The position numbers and the translations under genes are program-made. DNA of 54,618 nt from an uncultured Bacteroidota bacterium. Lineage in GTDB: Bacteria; Bacteroidota; Bacteroidia; Chitinophagales; Chitinophagaceae. A model generated the notes under the pieces. The model was given only the letters and a program-made list of their open reading frames with translations. It was not told where the DNA came from and did not search any database. The DNA lies in the NCBI GenBank assembly GCA_903882805.1, contig CAIRYK010000072.1:1-54618 (forward strand). Reading direction: 5' to 3'. This document shows positions 53,501 through 54,618 of the stretch, piece by piece. Positions within the stretch are counted from its first letter, which is position 1. Every line of letters starts with the position of its first letter.

Positions 53501-54618
53501 GTGTTGGAGGCACATTTACAGAAACTGTAAGCGTGCTAAAACATCCTGCTCCGGTCGAATAAGTGATAGTTGCCGTTCCTTCTGTCAAACCAGTCACGAC
53601 GCCACTACTTGCATCTACAGTACCGATTGCTAGGTTACTGCAAGTCCAGATACCACCGCTAACTGAATCCGTAAGCGTAATGGTTGTACCCGCACATACC
53701 GCTGTAGGACCGTCAATTACAGAAGGTAATGGATTAACTGTTATGTTTTTAGAAACACTGCAACCCGTGGGCAATGTATAATTGATTGTCGCTGTTCCAG
53801 GAGTAAAACCAGTAACTACTCCTGTTAAAGAACCAACGGGCGCAACTGCGGTATTGCTACTGCTCCAAATTCCACCAGTTGTTGACTCGGTATAAGTTGT
53901 TGTTGAGTGTTGGCAAACTGTAGCTGCTCCAGCTATAGGAGCAGGCGTTGCATTTACGCGTACTTCATATATCTGCAAACATCCTGTTGGCAATGCATAA
54001 GATATTACAGCTATTCCTGCTGATACACCGGTATAAACGCCTGCTGAACTAATTGTTGCAACCGCAGTATTGCTGCTACTCCATGTTCCGCCCGGAGTAG
54101 CGTCGCTCAATGCTTGTGTAAATCCTTCACAAACCGTTGCAACGCCAGTAATTGCTGCTGGCAATGGATTAACGGTAACTGATTTTGTTACAGTAAAGCC
54201 AGACACACTATAGCTAATTGTAGCTACACCTGAAGACACGCCAGTTACAACGCCATATGCAGATCCTACAGATGCCACAGCAGGATTGCTGCTTATCCAC
54301 AACCCGCCAGTTGATGAATCAACTAATGTGATGTAAGAACCTTCGCACACTACATCTGCACCCAAAATTGGAGCGGGTGTTACGGTAAATGCCACAACTG
54401 CTGTATCGCACTGTGCATCGCGGTCGCATACTTTGTACACAAAACGATCTGTACCAGTGAAGCCAGAGTTAGGAGTGTAAGTGTAAGAACCATCAGTGTT
54501 GAAGGTCAATGTACCGTTTGTAGTTGAGTAGCAAACTGAGCAAGTCAATGTATAGCTGCTGCTATCCAGGTTGCCGTCAGCGTCGCTGTCGTTGCCTACC
54601 ACTGTTCCGCTAACAGGA
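44550..54618 (-). CDS. Giant T9SS surface protein with 34 Big-2-type repeats and an NHL propeller (5' end outside window)
   Basis: At least 3,350 residues are in the window, and the frame remains open to the right edge: upstream codons read PVSGTVVGND without a start. Residue numbers here count from codon 54602. A cadherin-like Big domain (about 1-80) is followed by 27 repeats of about 75 residues with VCxG, GGxWSSSNTAVA and GTATISY (to about 2090). An unrecognised beta segment precedes six NHL repeats (about 2180-2510, IITTxAGTGxxGYSGDGGPA). Then come a second cadherin-like domain, seven more repeats, a SprB-type repeat (GGIAPYHFLWSNGATTQNLTG) and a T9SS sorting domain (FPNPFKTTT). It is most likely a surface adhesin. 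Confidence 0.9.
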   Translation of the reverse strand, partial: PVSGTVVGNDSDADGNLDSSSYTLTCSVCYSTTNGTLTFNTDGSYTYTPNSGFTGTDRFVYKVCDRDAQCDTAVVAFTVTPAPILGADVVCEGSYITLVDSSTGGLWISSNPAVASVGSAYGVVTGVSSGVATISYSVSGFTVTKSVTVNPLPAAITGVATVCEGFTQALSDATPGGTWSSSNTAVATISSAGVYTGVSAGIAVISYALPTGCLQIYEVRVNATPAPIAGAATVCQHSTTTYTESTTGGIWSSSNTAVAPVGSLTGVVTGFTPGTATINYTLPTGCSVSKNITVNPLPSVIDGPTAVCAGTTITLTDSVSGGIWTCSNLAIGTVDASSGVVTGLTEGTATITYSTGAGCFSTLTVSVNVPPTLGPITGTRTVCSGATTTLYNSTPGGIWFSTNDAIATVDDSGVVTGISGGNVAIVYAISNCCGLYIVSTFVTVNPRPTAITGLTAVCIGGSSTLGNSVTGGRWSSSNTAVATVGSVSGVLTGVSFGTSIITYSTGTGCYSTTTMVVNPMPAPIVGPSDVCYCMTITLTDATTGGLWTSSNTAIASVGSTTGVVRGVSAGTATITYSLGGGCTSIKTVTVNAAPVVGPIYGATDVCVGSVTTLIDSTPGGFWFSTDDAIATVDAAGNVAGISDGSVSIVYAVSNCCGLNLTSIFVDVHAIPTAISGSTAVCMGSTSTLSNTVLGGTWESSNPYVASVGITSGDVTGVSVGTAIITYTTGADCRTTTVVSINSLPSSITGATTVGSGFTTTFGCTTTGGVWTSSNTAVATVDAGTGIVTGVTPGSATITYTLGTGCFATRTISVTLTLLPITGPTTVCVASTSTLSDATPGGSWSSAHPAKATVNALTGVVTGVATGTATISYTVGTSSVTTTIRVNPIPADIAGVSTVCAGSAISLTDATAGGYWSCSDNAIATVGSASGAVTGVSGGVAVISYSLTTGCAKTKTITVNPNTTITGPTGVCRGSSVTLSNATSGGVWTVTSTLIATIGSSTGIVTGIAAGSTNVTYTTGAGCRTVRAITVNAVGEITGTRSVCQGLTTTLLSSVAGGAWSSSNTAIATVGSATGVVAGISAGAATISYSLSSGCISTASFTVNPSAAITGASSVCTGQTTTLANAVSGGVWTSANPTIASVGSATGIVTGVTGGVTSISYTVGGCRSVFSITSNAISAITGTATVCQGMTTSLTNGTTGGTWVSGNTAVASIGSSSGMVTGISAGTSIITYRLTSGCSATITVTVNPIAAITGATSVCTGNTTTLTNAVSGGIWTSSNPTIASIGSTSGIVSALLGGTTNITYTVGGCRATTSLSSISMGAIAGTTTICQSATATLTNITTGGSWISGNTAVATIGSASGIVTGVTTGTAVITYSLPLGCSATAVVTVNGAPSVAAITGTNNICAGATTTYTNTTTGGVWSSSNTAVATIGTSGTVNGISAGAATISYTVTTSCGVARATQTLTVNPLPAVGSISGAATVCSGATTTLTNATTGGIWTSTNTAVATVGSSTGVVSGIATGTATISYVLTNTCGSSAATKTISVNPAITVASITGASTVCASATITLADATSGGTWSSSSTGIATVNTSGVVTGIAVGTATISYTVSNSCGSASATKVVTVNGLPTVAAISGATSVCAASNTTLSCATTGGVWASSNTGIATVGTAGVVTGIAAGTATISYSVTNTCGTTTVTQAVTVNPLPTVAAISGAATICASAATTYTNSTTGGVWNSSNSAVASVNTSGVVSGVTAGNAIISYTVTNACGSATATKAVTVNPLPTVAAITGATSVCAESATTLSDATAGGAWSSSNTAVATVGTSGNVFGVTAGTATISYTVGNTCGTIAATQTITVNPMPTVAAITGVNNVCPSATITLSNATTGGFWTSSNTAIAVVGSTTGSVTGVAAGVATISYTYTNGCGSATAVYAVTTNPLPTVAATTGATTYCPATSGTLVNVTPGGVWSSSNPAVATITTGGVVSGLVAGTSIISYSVTNACGTSAATTTVYVNSSLALDSITGPSILSVSCHIMLANTATGGVWSSSDPTVAFACTCNTGQIDGISPGTATITYTVSGGCGTAFVTKTLTVITRPTIVPGVLSPVIAGDTSGYLTYTSTGTPSRYSIVWGTAAHSAGFADVTDAPITSSPLRIAIPSAVIPATYTGSLTVTNGGSCGSMMRAISITVNEALNIYTYAGLGTIGYTGDSLAATRAQMSHPYSIATDCIGNSYIADFDNNVIRKVSASGIITTVAGNGTIGFSGDGGPATNAQLSHPIGVVLDPLGNLYISDINNQAVRKVTPDGIITTFAGANGSGYTGNGGPATAAKLSYPTGLAADAAGNIYITDYLNNAIRKVNTSGIITTIAGTGFAGYTGNGGPATNARLSVPRSVAVDNAGNVFITDYGNQVVRKVDASGIITTFAGTGAVGYSGNGGPATAATFYNPYGVAVDNLGNVFVSELGNNTVRKINSVGIISTIAGIGTRGYSGDGGPAALAQLYQPMGISVSCGGNLYIADDASFVIRILGPYNRIPFFTGGARQTMNVCRDASATSINSLLRVMDLDTAQTLNWSTAMSPSHGAVVCSNTATTTGGALTPSGLSYTPAPGYSGIDSFAVNVTDGVVTVTTTVRVNVDLNPVVGTITGSGSTCVGTPTTLGNSTTGGAWSSSNTAVATIGTNGTYNGVSLGTSIITYAFTNGCGTAIATRTVSVTSLPYTSVISGVGEICAGSTTTFTDSVSGGVWTSGNTAVATVGTTGVVTGLSAGTALISYTFTNACGTAMSVKAVTVSVFPVISTISGASSVCIGSTIPLADSTLSGTWTSSNTMLATVNAEGFVYGWGTGNVTITYSVTNACGSAYNTKTVFVRPTSIVVGPIVGPLTVCVGNTIALTDTTPGGVWTSSQIGKATIGSTSGIVTGIYPGVLAINYAITNSCGITTMTRSLVVNPGADAGSISGVRSICSGLTLPLSSSVPGGVWSSSAPGVASVSGSGVVTGLTPGITRITYTVTNSCGTASTWAEVPVDAFPVSGYISGATVVCEGATTALSATAPGGAWASSDLSIANVDAITGAVSGVAPGSATISYFVHNGCGTATTTAPMTVNPLPAVGPIVGASRVRIGAPEFMLNAVSGGVWTSSAPAIASVNSGGMVTGHTVGASIITYRVTNSCGSVYSTHDMYTTAIIATISGTDVTISGGSDGTITLGVSGGIAPYHFLWSNGATTQNLTGIPFGTYYVHITDAVGDTTSASIFIAEPLCRVANTDTSKHGDVPLDIKTGTSVTVDEFSISAFPNPFKTTTAIKFAFPKDCHVAVEIFNAVGMKVGMLFDDEATGGKEYVVNFASNDLPSGNYVYKITAGKNIYLGKLVLVQ

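Noticed and set aside
44733-53781. Many long plus-strand frames opposite the giant surface gene
   Set aside because: They lie antisense to a repetitive Ser/Thr/Gly/Val-rich gene whose codon use avoids stops in other frames. None has a start signal, family motif or separate promoter.

Overview
This 54.6 kb window is a chromosomal segment of a member of the Bacteroidota, most likely class Chitinophagia. This is inferred from four kinds of evidence. Four proteins end in type IX secretion (T9SS) C-terminal sorting domains. Two GldN-like T9SS proteins are encoded. Bacteroidota promoters (-33 TTTG, -7 TAnnTTTG) recur upstream of genes. The gene families (BshB1, WG-repeat, choice-of-anchor V, Big-2 and M43 cytophagalysin proteins) are typical of the phylum. 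No phage, transposase, CRISPR array, tRNA or rRNA was seen.

Layout. 0.2-8.7 kb: phosphoglycerate kinase, a methyltransferase with a secreted partner, a WG-repeat protein, a membrane MauE/DoxX-thioredoxin fusion, a redoxin, a cytochrome c/copper-monooxygenase fusion and a YihY/BrkB protein. 8.7-17.5 kb: a dipeptidyl peptidase IV, two tandem GldN-like proteins, a CvfB-like S1 protein, a T9SS Big-2 protein and a large exported protein with a caspase-like His/Cys pair. 17.7-29.6 kb: parA-parB, a UPF0173 hydrolase, a stress protein, a TPR membrane protein, bacillithiol deacetylase BshB1, several lipoproteins or membrane proteins, a phosphodiesterase and threonyl-tRNA synthetase. 29.7-38.5 kb: infC, then a noncoding stretch with two copies of an identical 45-nt element, a frameshifted secreted repeat protein, an aspartate aminotransferase, a T9SS hydrolase, a third copy of the 45-nt element and two glycosyltransferases. 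38.5-54.6 kb: FtsE, an M43 metalloprotease, Tex, and over 10 kb of one giant surface protein (34 Big-2-type repeats interrupted by an NHL propeller) that runs off the right edge.

The common theme is the cell surface. GldN is a T9SS core/motor-ring component, and four cargo proteins lie in the same window. Most other genes are housekeeping.

The least explained feature is the 45-nt element, present three times in the same orientation. Each copy is a 10-bp stem with a UUCU loop followed by a T tract. At copy 2 a well-formed promoter would start transcription almost exactly at the first conserved base, giving an RNA of about 55 nt. The same bases could also encode a glycine-rich hydrophobic peptide of 17-19 residues. 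It could be a tiny multicopy sRNA family or a small-peptide gene family; sequence alone does not decide.
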